A DNA stretch of 47,897 bases from Actinomycetota bacterium. Lineage in GTDB: Bacteria; Actinomycetota; Actinomycetes; S36-B12; UBA5976. Under the pieces are notes generated by a model. The model did no database searches. It saw only the letters and a list, made by a program, of their open reading frames with translations, and was not told the DNA's origin. This document shows positions 8,962 through 16,624 of the stretch, piece after piece; position 1 is the first letter of the stretch, and the number at the start of each line of letters is the position of its first letter. Where the stretch lies: NCBI GenBank assembly GCA_947448865.1, contig CANFOW010000012.1:1-47897 (forward strand), written 5' to 3'. The translations under genes were made by a program, and so were the position numbers.

Positions 8962-9872
8962 CAGCCCTTCACGGCTCCATCCATAACACCAGCGACAAGT
9001 CGCTTACCAACAAAAATGAAGAGCACGAGCAACGGCGCAGTGGCCATAAAGGCGCCACCCATATTGAGCGCGTAATCAATTACGTAGCTCGACTGTAGTT
9101 GATTGATCGCGACCTGAACTGTGAACTTTTCTGGTGAGTTCATAACCAACAGCGGCCACAAGAAGTCATTCCATGTTGCCAAGAATGAAAAGAGTCCGAG
9201 AACAAAGGCACTTGATCGCACTACCGGCACAATGATGGATCGATAAATGCGAAAGACCGACGCACCGTCAATACGAGCTGCCTCTAAAAGTTCATTTGGA
9301 ATTTGTGCATCGATAACTTGTCTCATCCAAAACACTCCGAATGCACTCACCAGAGCTGGGATGATGAGCGCTTTAAAGTTATCAATCCAGTTCAACTTGC
9401 TCATCATCATGTACATCGGAATAACACCAAGTTGACTCGGCAACATCATTGTGCCGACAACGAAGATGAGCATCCATTTCTTGCCGGGGAATTCCATTTT
9501 CGCAAATGCAAAGCCTGCTAATGAGCTGAAGAAAACCTGAGATACCGCAATGATGATGGCAACCATAAACGTGTTGAGCAACGAACGATTAAACGGAACG
9601 GCTTCGTAAACCGCCGACATCATCTGAGGGAAATGAGTTCCTGGTTTGAGTGATGGTGGAATTTTCGAAATTTCATCCGAACCATTGGAAGCCACTACGA
9701 ACATCCAGTAAAACGGAAACGCAGAAATGAATGTCATAACGCCGAGTGCCACATACGTGAATGGCGATATCTTGCGACGTCGACGACGCTTTACTGAAGT
9801 TACTGCGTTGTCAGTGCTCACGATTTCTGCATTTTTCTCATCGCGGCGACTCGAGGAATGCTTTCCACTCAT
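8961..9872 (-). CDS. Sugar ABC transporter permease, MalG/second-permease type
   Basis: A 303-residue inner-membrane subunit with a long basic cytoplasmic N terminus (KRRRRRK, about 29-35) and six membrane segments. It carries the EAA motif for the ATPase (ELLEAARIDGASVFRIYRSI, roughly 197-216). This is the carbohydrate CUT1 family. The ATG overlaps the stop of the first permease by 4 bp. No ATPase gene is in the operon; the MsiK-type ATPase at 19.1 kb is the likely partner. Confidence 0.95.
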   Translation of the reverse strand: MSGKHSSSRRDEKNAEIVSTDNAVTSVKRRRRRKISPFTYVALGVMTFISAFPFYWMFVVASNGSDEISKIPPSLKPGTHFPQMMSAVYEAVPFNRSLLNTFMVAIIIAVSQVFFSSLAGFAFAKMEFPGKKWMLIFVVGTMMLPSQLGVIPMYMMMSKLNWIDNFKALIIPALVSAFGVFWMRQVIDAQIPNELLEAARIDGASVFRIYRSIIVPVVRSSAFVLGLFSFLATWNDFLWPLLVMNSPEKFTVQVAINQLQSSYVIDYALNMGGAFMATAPLLVLFIFVGKRLVAGVMDGAVKG

Positions 9873-10849
9873 TTCGTACCATCCGTTGCAATCCGTCGAC
9901 CAATGAGATAGTTCAAAACTGAAATCGCAATGATGATGACTGTCATGGCAATACCAATGACAGCGCCGTATCCATACCGTTGATTGAAGAACGCTTGCTC
10001 AAATAGATACAAAGTCAACGTCGAGAACTGTCGGCTGTCTCCACCGGTCATGCCGCCGCCATACAACATCGGCTCTGCGAATACTTGGAGTCCACCAATC
10101 GTTCCCATAATCATCATGAAGATGATGGTGTTGCGAAGCTGCGGAATCGTGACATAGCGGAATTGCTGCCAACGGTTCGCGCCATCGAGCGAAGCAGATT
10201 CGTACAGCTCGCGCGGGATCGCCTGCATAGATGCGAGGAATATCAGTGAGTTGTAGCCAAACCAACGCCAGTTAATCATGGTCGCGATGGCGATATGGCT
10301 GGCAAGTTGATTGCCCACCCAATCGATGTGGTGATAACCCAGCCACGTAATCGCGAGGTTAATCATTCCGAAGTCATAACCAAACAGCTGCTGGAAAACA
10401 ATCGCGACGGCCAACACCGAGGTGATGTTTGGCACGAGTAAGACCGTGCGCCAGAACACTTTTGCACGAAGGTTGGGATTCGCTAACAGTGTGGCAATTC
10501 CCAGTGCCAACGTCATCTGAGGAACGGTCGAAATAAACCAGATGCTAAATGTGTTGCGCAGGGCTTGCCAGAAATATGTGTCAGACCACAACTCTTTGAA
10601 ATTGGCGAAGCCAATATATTCAGGCGCGCCGCCAAGTGCATCCCAATTAAAGAATGCGACGTACGTCGTAAAAAGAATCGGGATGAGACCAAACGCTAGG
10701 AAGACAATGAAGAACGGTGAAACAAAAAGCATGCCCCAGCGATCTTGACGACGCATGGGTGCGATTTTCTTTCGTGGCTTCTTATCGATTGGTGCATTAC
10801 TCGACTTGAACTTAATTCGGGATTTACTAGGAACTGCTTGAGCGGACAT
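9869..10849 (-). CDS. Sugar ABC transporter permease, MalF/first-permease type
   Basis: A 326-residue CUT1 permease. A basic N-terminal tail (to about residue 38) precedes six membrane segments. The EAA loop ELYESASLDGANRWQQFRYV lies near residue 220. It is the second gene of the beta-glucan importer operon, starting 70 bp after the binding-protein gene, with a strong GGAGGTGAAG site before the ATG. An inverted repeat in the 70-bp gap may let the binding-protein message accumulate above the permease message. Confidence 0.95.
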   Translation of the reverse strand: MSAQAVPSKSRIKFKSSNAPIDKKPRKKIAPMRRQDRWGMLFVSPFFIVFLAFGLIPILFTTYVAFFNWDALGGAPEYIGFANFKELWSDTYFWQALRNTFSIWFISTVPQMTLALGIATLLANPNLRAKVFWRTVLLVPNITSVLAVAIVFQQLFGYDFGMINLAITWLGYHHIDWVGNQLASHIAIATMINWRWFGYNSLIFLASMQAIPRELYESASLDGANRWQQFRYVTIPQLRNTIIFMMIMGTIGGLQVFAEPMLYGGGMTGGDSRQFSTLTLYLFEQAFFNQRYGYGAVIGIAMTVIIIAISVLNYLIGRRIATDGTK

Positions 10850-10880
10850 TCTTCACCTCCTCATCTTTGAATTTCGGTTG

Positions 10881-10910
10881 TGACCTGGCCAGGTAAATCC
10901 GGACAGGTCA
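10881..10910 (-). other. Intercistronic inverted repeat between binding-protein and permease genes
   Basis: TGACCTG (10881-10887) and CAGGTCA (10904-10910) form a 7-bp stem with partial inner pairing. It lies in the only sizeable gap of the operon. Such hairpins downstream of binding-protein genes often stabilise that message or dampen read-through into the permeases. No T-run follows. Confidence 0.5.
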
Positions 10911-10919
10911 ACTCGCAAA

Positions 10920-12197
10920 TTACTGGCCGATGGATTTCTTAATGTCGGTCAATGCTTGCGTCCATGCCGCACTCGAGGATTGTTTACCGAGCATCACGCG
11001 AGAGATCGCCTGACCAAACGTTGTGTCGATAATGCGATCTTTTTTACCCGTTGGAATATTGTGAACACCGGTAACGCTGGCCACATAGATGGAACCAATA
11101 GGAGCGTTGTTGAAGAACGAATCTTTGTATCCAGTGACTGAACTGTTGTCATACAAAGACTCAATCGTCGGGAATTGTCCGTAGCTCTTGAATACCGTCA
11201 GTTGTTGAGCGGGTGCCAAGTACCAGCGAATGAAATCCCAAGCTGCTTGTGGGTTCTTGGCATTTTTTGGAATCGCTAGCTGGCTTCCTCCGATGTTGCC
11301 GTAGCTACCTGGAGCTTTGGCCACATCCCACTTGCCTGATGTCCTCGGTGCTTGTTGCTTGATGTAATCGAGCATCCACGCTGGTGCAAGGACAACTGCG
11401 AACGTTCCGCGTTGCAGTCCAGTTCCCCAACCGCTCGAGAACTGACCAGTCTTAGTTCCGATGCCACCTTCGTATTTGCCTGGCGCATTACCCGATGTAA
11501 CAGCTTGTGCTGCGGTGTTGAATGCGCTCGAGACTGAACCATTAGTCCGGTAGACCAACGATCCACCAGATGTGTAGTAACGCTGGGTTCCTTGATTCAA
11601 CGCAGCAGCAAACACAGTGCCAGCGGTGTCGATAAAGGCTTTTCCCGTATTTTTTTTATAGTTAACGCCAGTCTGAATAAATTGGCTCCATGTCGGCCAC
11701 AACTTCGCGACGTCAGTGCGATTCGTTGGCAAACCTGCAGCAGCAAAAAGATCGCGACGATAAGCAACCGCTAGGCCACCAACGTCTGTTGGAATGCCAA
11801 TCACTTTTCCTGCAGGTGAAACACCTTGCGACCAGCGCCAGCCAAGGAAGTCGTTTTTGATTGTGCTAGCCGATGGAGTCATCGTGTTGAGATCTTTGAA
11901 GTAGGCATCGTAGTTGCGGAACTCACCGATGTAGGAAACTTCGAGAGCTGCGATGTCCGGCACTGATGTTGTGCGCAACGCATTGCGAAGATTTTGATGA
12001 TTGGAATCCATGTCACTCTTTTTGATTTTGATCGTGACTGTTGGATTCGCAGCCTTGTAGGCGTTGAGAAGTTTTGTTTGGAAAACGTTTCCGTAGGACC
12101 ACACCGTCAAAGTCACGGGTGCTGCATTTGCCGGAGCAGCTACTCCGGCACCGAGTGCCACCATGAGTGAAATGAGTAGAGCGATTCTGCGCTTCAT
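10920..12197 (-). CDS. Extracellular sugar-binding protein of the beta-glucan ABC importer
   Basis: A 425-residue CUT1 solute-binding protein (SBP family 1). A basic start and hydrophobic core lead to an ANA|AP-type signal peptidase I site near residue 25; no lipobox cysteine is present. The mature part begins TLTVWSYGNV as in other sugar-binding proteins. The ATG at 12195-12197 follows TTAGGAG, whereas the longer frame would include the operator region. It is the first gene of the importer-GH1-lacI operon, and its leader carries the palindrome at 12225-12238. Ligand inferred from context: laminari- or other beta-gluco-oligosaccharides. Confidence 0.93.
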   Translation of the reverse strand: MKRRIALLISLMVALGAGVAAPANAAPVTLTVWSYGNVFQTKLLNAYKAANPTVTIKIKKSDMDSNHQNLRNALRTTSVPDIAALEVSYIGEFRNYDAYFKDLNTMTPSASTIKNDFLGWRWSQGVSPAGKVIGIPTDVGGLAVAYRRDLFAAAGLPTNRTDVAKLWPTWSQFIQTGVNYKKNTGKAFIDTAGTVFAAALNQGTQRYYTSGGSLVYRTNGSVSSAFNTAAQAVTSGNAPGKYEGGIGTKTGQFSSGWGTGLQRGTFAVVLAPAWMLDYIKQQAPRTSGKWDVAKAPGSYGNIGGSQLAIPKNAKNPQAAWDFIRWYLAPAQQLTVFKSYGQFPTIESLYDNSSVTGYKDSFFNNAPIGSIYVASVTGVHNIPTGKKDRIIDTTFGQAISRVMLGKQSSSAAWTQALTDIKKSIGQ

Positions 12198-12224
12198 TGT
12201 GTGTCTCCTAAATCGGGCTAACAA

Positions 12225-12238
12225 TGAAAGCACTTTCA
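12225..12238. promoter_or_regulatory. LacI-type operator 1 (TGAAAGCACTTTCA)
   Basis: A palindrome with a central CA instead of CG, 27 bp upstream of the binding-protein start. A repressor bound here would block leftward transcription. It matches the two perfect copies at 12312-12349. Confidence 0.8.
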
Positions 12239-12311
12239 TGTGATGTCGTGAGGTGGCTCCGCAGAGTGGTTGTGCGCCCACTAATTAGAGCCACCTACTT
12301 GACAAAAAGCG

Positions 12312-12325
12312 TGAAAGCGCTTTCA
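12312..12325. promoter_or_regulatory. LacI-type operator 2 (TGAAAGCGCTTTCA)
   Basis: A perfect 14-bp palindrome centred on CG, typical of LacI-family sites. It lies in the 320-bp divergent region between the importer operon and the GH16 gene, just after a TTGACA hexamer (12299-12304, plus strand) that could be a -35 element. Confidence 0.88.
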
Positions 12326-12335
12326 TTAGGACTAG

Positions 12336-12349
12336 TGAAAGCGCTTTCA
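12336..12349. promoter_or_regulatory. LacI-type operator 3 (TGAAAGCGCTTTCA)
   Basis: A second perfect copy, extended to GTGAAAGCGCTTTCAC (12335-12350). Its centre is 24 bp from that of operator 2, so two dimers or one tetramer could bind cooperatively and control both divergent promoters. The rest of the 12198-12517 interval is A+T-rich promoter-like DNA with no gene. Confidence 0.88.
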
Positions 12350-12517
12350 CATGAAAACGCAACCGCTAACTGTAATTCCGTTATCTATTCGTTATAAATA
12401 GATTCGGCATTCAGGTTTGAGAAATTGCCCAAAAGGCATTCTCCAACAAGCGGAAATGCAATTTTCTTGAGAAAGTTGTTGGGATTTTCCCATCACAGTC
12501 GACGCATAGGAGACATC

Positions 12518-13501
12518 ATGCGAGCTAGTCGAGTAACGAGACTTGTAGTCGCTGGTGTATGCGCGACTACGGTCTGCATCGGAGGAACCATGTCCGCTAG
12601 TGAAGCGAGTTCGTCTAAGTTCACCAAGACCAAATTGTTGTGGTCCGAAAACTTCTCAGGCAAAGCTGCTGCAACCGTTCCCACCGTTGAAACCTACGCG
12701 GAACAAATGATGGATGGGCCAAAGACAGCGAGTGGTAAAACGCGCACGACTTACTGGGCTGCAGATCAAGGCGATGGTTCCGGCAGTGGTGGAGGCGCGG
12801 GTTGGGGCAATAACGAAAAGGAGTACTACATCGACGAGATGCTTTCTCGTGATGGACATGGAAACTTAGCAGTGACCGCGACTCAGACTTCTTTGCATCC
12901 TGAACTTGCTCCGTTGGGCTGGGAAGACCACATTGAATGGGGTTATTTATCCGGGAAAATCAACACGGCTGGAAAGCTCGGATTCAAGTACGGCTACATT
13001 GAGGCTCGGATTAAGGCACCAGCAGGCAACGGCACGTGGCCAGCATTCTGGCTACTCGGTGCCAACGTTCATCATGGCGTTGACTGGCCACAGTGCGGCG
13101 AAATCGACATCATGGAAAACATTGGTCGCGATCCCATGACGGTTATGGGAACCATTCATGGACCCGGTTACTCAGGTGGGGATGGGCCTACATCGAATGC
13201 GTACGCAGACGCTCCGGTCTCTGATGCTTTCCACAAATACGCGGTCCTATGGCTACCAAATAAAATCCAATGGTTTTTTGATGGACAGCTTTACCAAACG
13301 CTCACTCCGACAAGTGCTGGCGTCAATGGGGAATGGGTGTTCAACAAGGAATTCTTCATGATTATCAACGTCGCGATGGGTGGCAACCTTGGTGGCGAAC
13401 TTGACCCAAGTGTTGAATCAACAACGATGTTGGTCGATTACGTGAAGTACTACAAAGTTAAAGTTGGCTCAAAAACTTACGGAACTTTGTACAAGCACTA
13501 A
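12518..13501 (+). CDS. Secreted GH16 endo-beta-1,3-glucanase (laminarinase-like)
   Basis: A 327-residue GH16 enzyme with an N-terminal signal peptide (about 1-30). The catalytic motif EIDIME is intact at 195-200 (nucleophile Glu195, Asp197, acid/base Glu200), and GTIHGPGYSGG downstream is typical of bacterial laminarinases. The ATG at 12518 follows ATAGGAGAC; the longer frame has no such site. It is divergent from the importer operon and shares the operator region. The enzyme should cut beta-1,3- or mixed beta-glucan outside the cell, feeding the ABC importer and GH1. Specificity (laminarin versus lichenan) cannot be fixed from sequence. Confidence 0.94.
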   Translation: MRASRVTRLVVAGVCATTVCIGGTMSASEASSSKFTKTKLLWSENFSGKAAATVPTVETYAEQMMDGPKTASGKTRTTYWAADQGDGSGSGGGAGWGNNEKEYYIDEMLSRDGHGNLAVTATQTSLHPELAPLGWEDHIEWGYLSGKINTAGKLGFKYGYIEARIKAPAGNGTWPAFWLLGANVHHGVDWPQCGEIDIMENIGRDPMTVMGTIHGPGYSGGDGPTSNAYADAPVSDAFHKYAVLWLPNKIQWFFDGQLYQTLTPTSAGVNGEWVFNKEFFMIINVAMGGNLGGELDPSVESTTMLVDYVKYYKVKVGSKTYGTLYKH

Positions 13502-13507
13502 AGATTT

Positions 13508-13529
13508 CCCGCACGCAAAATTCTGCGGG
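13508..13529 (+). terminator. Weak hairpin after the GH16 gene
   Basis: CCCGCA and TGCGGG form a 6-bp stem around a 10-base loop, starting 7 bp after the GH16 stop. No clear T-run follows, so termination is uncertain. Confidence 0.4.
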
Positions 13530-13632
13530 TGGGTTAGATTAATACAAATCGTGTGTGCGCATGATCAGGCTAGGTCTGCTCAAGCATGCGCTCTTTCCTT
13601 TTCATGTCACACCTGAATGAAACGGGTATGTC

Positions 13633-16236
13633 ATGAAGCGTCACTTCGCCTCAACAGCAATCGCCAGTATTGGACTCATTGTGAGCGGGCTCGCAAGTGC
13701 GCCGGCGTCAATGGCAACCGTTGAATGGGTGCCAGCACCGACTCTCAAAGCGGTGGCGACGACCGCAACAAACAACACGTGCACTGACGCACTTAGTGCA
13801 GCAGGAAACTGCGCATACGACTGGATGAGTGCGCTTAACTCAGTTGAAGGTGACGGAGTATTTCAGCAAGACCGTCGTGAGTTCAATCTCGCGCAAGCAA
13901 AGATGACTGCGTCTGAATCGCAACATCAAATTACTTGGGTGCGCACAGATACCCGTACTGTTTCAGTTCGCTATGACTGCACAAAACAGCAAGGTGATGA
14001 CATCGCAGTTCCTTCGGATGCAACCATGACTGCCCGTCGCACGGCCTGTGCAAGCAAAACTGTGCAATTTGAAATTGATTCAAGTGGTGTGCCCGAGGAT
14101 CGGGTAATCACTACGGCGAATGGCGAGACGCTGACCGGAGCGTCCGATTCGATTTATCACGTGACTGCAACGACGAATGCGTACGGCAAAGCAGAAGTCA
14201 CGTTCACAGTTGCGGATGTAAATTCTGATCCCGCTGCTGGTGACGACCCCGAAACCACAACTGACACAGGTCTTCGCGAAGATGACGGTATCGCAATCAA
14301 AGTGATGAACTACGACAAAGCAACGTCACAAACTGCGTGCACAGACGCAACATGTTCGAATCAGATTGTGCTGATGTGGCAAGATGCTGGCTACTTCCCA
14401 CAGGTTCACATGCTCAATCAGGACAACTCACCTGCGTACAACAAATGTGGCGGACTCAAATGGGCCATGGATGAAACCTGGTACTGGAGCGTATTCAAGA
14501 AGTCCTGGCTTGGGGAGTACGCCTGCGTTTATTCAAAGTCATACCTCGCGGGAAGCACAATCACGATTCCTTATCACGTCACTGATATCTGGGGACAGGC
14601 GATTGCAGGAGCTCCTGTCGACTTTATTCACCCGCCGCAATATTGCAACGGTGGTGGAACGGTCGCGTGTACGTGGACCAACATGGATGACCATAAATAC
14701 ACGGATGCGAATGGCTACGTCAGCTTCTCACTTCAAAATACAAATACACCTGCACAAATGTGTGCGAATGTCGGATTGAATGGTGAAGACGAACTTCTTC
14801 CGAAGATTCAACAGCGTCGCACTAACTGCGGTATGGGTGCAGATTTCTACGCAACGTTGAACCAATCTCCAGAGTCGTTCGACTTATTTTGGCCTCAGAT
14901 TGTCAACTCGATGACAATCCCTGCTTCGTCCTTTAGTTTCAAAGTCACCAAGCGCGGGGCGCTCAACGTCACACCGAATACGACCCTGACTCCTGGCCTT
15001 GTTGCAGCAAATGGAGGAAGTGCACTTCCTATCGATATTGCTGGTACGTCAACAAACGACAACGTCGTTGTAACCGTTACCAAGCCATTGGCTGAACCGG
15101 GGAAGCGTTTTGAATATTTCACAAATGACAACCCAGATACTTCGTGTTTTGTACCAGTGCGAAAGTCAAATGGCGCAATCAAATCATGGAAGAAGATTTC
15201 TAAAACTTGTCAGATGAAACAAAGTCTTTACGCACCTGACGTCACAATCAGCGCAACCAACGGAGGCTACGCAGTACGTGTGTGCAACGACGGTTTAAAT
15301 GTTGATGTGTGCCATAACCAATACAACTTGCCTCTTGCAAGCGAAGTAAAAGATGTGTCGCAAATGAATGCAGTTGAAACATTCTCACTTCAATATGCAT
15401 CATCGTTTGTATTGATGGGCACTCGTGACGGTACAACAACCTTCACAATTACTGTTGGTAATCAGAGTTACCAAGTGTCACAGACCTACGCAAAGAAAGA
15501 CATCACGACAGTAAGAAACATCGAAGCGCCCGAAGCAAGCGTTGTTGGCGCTGTTGGCCAGACCCGAAATGTCACCTTCAAAGTTGCAGATCGTTACGGA
15601 AACGGATTCGCAGGAATTCCTGTCACAGTTACTCAAACAGGCGGATCATTTGCATCTGACCAAACAGGTGTAACGGATTTGGGTTCAGGCAGTTCGAAGG
15701 TGGATCTCATTTCGGATGCTGACGGCAATGTCACGGTCAAGACTGCAGCTCCTGCGGCGGGCACGACCAACGGAACCCAAACAATTACTGCGGTTGCTTC
15801 GAATCCTGATGGTGTCACGACTCAGTTAGGTGAAGGTGCGCTAACAAATCCAACTGTTCCTGCATCGGTCACTTCCGTGCAAACAGTTGTTCGCTGGGGT
15901 GACATAGTTCCACTAACAAGCCCAACACTCACAGGCACCGCAAAAACCAACAAGTTTGTAACGGTGGTGCCTGGAACATGGCAAGCATTCCCGGCAGTGA
16001 CGTATTCATACACGTGGTACGCGTGTACGACCAAGGCGCTTGTCGCTTCAACGACTGTGCCAGGTACGTGCACACTTATTGCTGCTGCTTCAGGATCACC
16101 GCTGAAACTCATTAAGGCGACGATGACAACGCCGTTCAACAAGAAGTACTTGCGCGTACTTGAAACAGTGCATAGTGCCGGAGGACCAGATCAGTCGATA
16201 CTCTCGGCGAGTTTGGCTAAGGCAATCGCAAAGTAG
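13633..16236 (+). CDS. Large secreted multidomain protein of unknown function with Ig-like modules
   Basis: An 867-residue exported protein. The signal peptide spans about 1-28 (cleavage near SMA|T). The N-terminal two thirds are Cys-rich and not recognised. Residues about 631-722 resemble a bacterial Ig-like (Big_1/invasin-type) module: VTFKVADRYGNGFAGIPVTV followed by a glycine-rich stretch and DADGNVTV. The last 110 residues (about 757-867) hold a GTAK...GTW...YTWYAC...CTLIAAASGS unit shared with the protein at 16625-18763. No catalytic motif is seen. The ATG at 13633 was chosen over one at 13628 that closes at once (ATGTCATGA). It follows GH16 by 131 bp and has its own strong terminator. 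Adhesin or polysaccharide-binding roles are guesses. Confidence 0.85.
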   Translation: MKRHFASTAIASIGLIVSGLASAPASMATVEWVPAPTLKAVATTATNNTCTDALSAAGNCAYDWMSALNSVEGDGVFQQDRREFNLAQAKMTASESQHQITWVRTDTRTVSVRYDCTKQQGDDIAVPSDATMTARRTACASKTVQFEIDSSGVPEDRVITTANGETLTGASDSIYHVTATTNAYGKAEVTFTVADVNSDPAAGDDPETTTDTGLREDDGIAIKVMNYDKATSQTACTDATCSNQIVLMWQDAGYFPQVHMLNQDNSPAYNKCGGLKWAMDETWYWSVFKKSWLGEYACVYSKSYLAGSTITIPYHVTDIWGQAIAGAPVDFIHPPQYCNGGGTVACTWTNMDDHKYTDANGYVSFSLQNTNTPAQMCANVGLNGEDELLPKIQQRRTNCGMGADFYATLNQSPESFDLFWPQIVNSMTIPASSFSFKVTKRGALNVTPNTTLTPGLVAANGGSALPIDIAGTSTNDNVVVTVTKPLAEPGKRFEYFTNDNPDTSCFVPVRKSNGAIKSWKKISKTCQMKQSLYAPDVTISATNGGYAVRVCNDGLNVDVCHNQYNLPLASEVKDVSQMNAVETFSLQYASSFVLMGTRDGTTTFTITVGNQSYQVSQTYAKKDITTVRNIEAPEASVVGAVGQTRNVTFKVADRYGNGFAGIPVTVTQTGGSFASDQTGVTDLGSGSSKVDLISDADGNVTVKTAAPAAGTTNGTQTITAVASNPDGVTTQLGEGALTNPTVPASVTSVQTVVRWGDIVPLTSPTLTGTAKTNKFVTVVPGTWQAFPAVTYSYTWYACTTKALVASTTVPGTCTLIAAASGSPLKLIKATMTTPFNKKYLRVLETVHSAGGPDQSILSASLAKAIAK

Positions 16237-16252
16237 GACACATTCCAATCAC

Positions 16253-16293
16253 ATTCGGGGAGTTCAGGTTTCTGGACTCCCCGAATCTTTTTC
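16253..16293 (+). terminator. Strong intrinsic terminator
   Basis: A 15-step stem (16253-16267 with 16272-16286; ATTCGGGGAGT pairs with ACTCCCCGAAT) with a GTTT loop is followed by CTTTTTC. It ends the transcript of the secreted protein at 13633-16236. The remainder of 16294-16624 carries the operator at 16482 and the promoter region of the next gene, and no gene. Confidence 0.93.
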
Positions 16294-16481
16294 ATCGATC
16301 GGCTATTTCGGCAATCCTGTCCTCATTGAGCTCAGCACCCACAGTCCCCAGAAGCTCTCCCGGCCCGCCATTTGCCCATGATTCCCAATGAAATTTCATG
16401 TTTACCCACGCGTTGCGAGTAAGCACAGGTCAAGGCCCCCAGCCATAAATAACGTTTTCATAACGGAAACCATGATTTTTA

Positions 16482-16495
16482 TGAGAGCGCTTTCA
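16482..16495. promoter_or_regulatory. LacI-type operator 4 (TGAGAGCGCTTTCA)
   Basis: One mismatch to the perfect palindromes at 12312 and 12336. It lies 130 bp upstream of the secreted protein at 16625, suggesting that gene belongs to the same beta-glucan regulon. Confidence 0.75.
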
Positions 16496-16624
16496 CAAAT
16501 GTTCATCTGCCCATAACCTGCTCTTACGTGTGTGCGCACGTGACCTGTAACTTGTGGTTTTTTAGCGTGCCTACGTTTAGGAACCTCCAGTTACTTCTCA
16601 CAAGTCTCTGTGGAGGGATCACAC

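Noticed and set aside
12425-12517. Longer start of the GH16 protein
   Set aside because: The signal peptide and a good ribosome-binding site place the start at 12518; the extra codons are hydrophilic leader sequence.
13551-16539. Shared 11-mer GTGTGTGCGCA upstream of both large secreted proteins
   Set aside because: One copy each, at different distances from the starts, and no symmetric motif is common to both; it could be chance.
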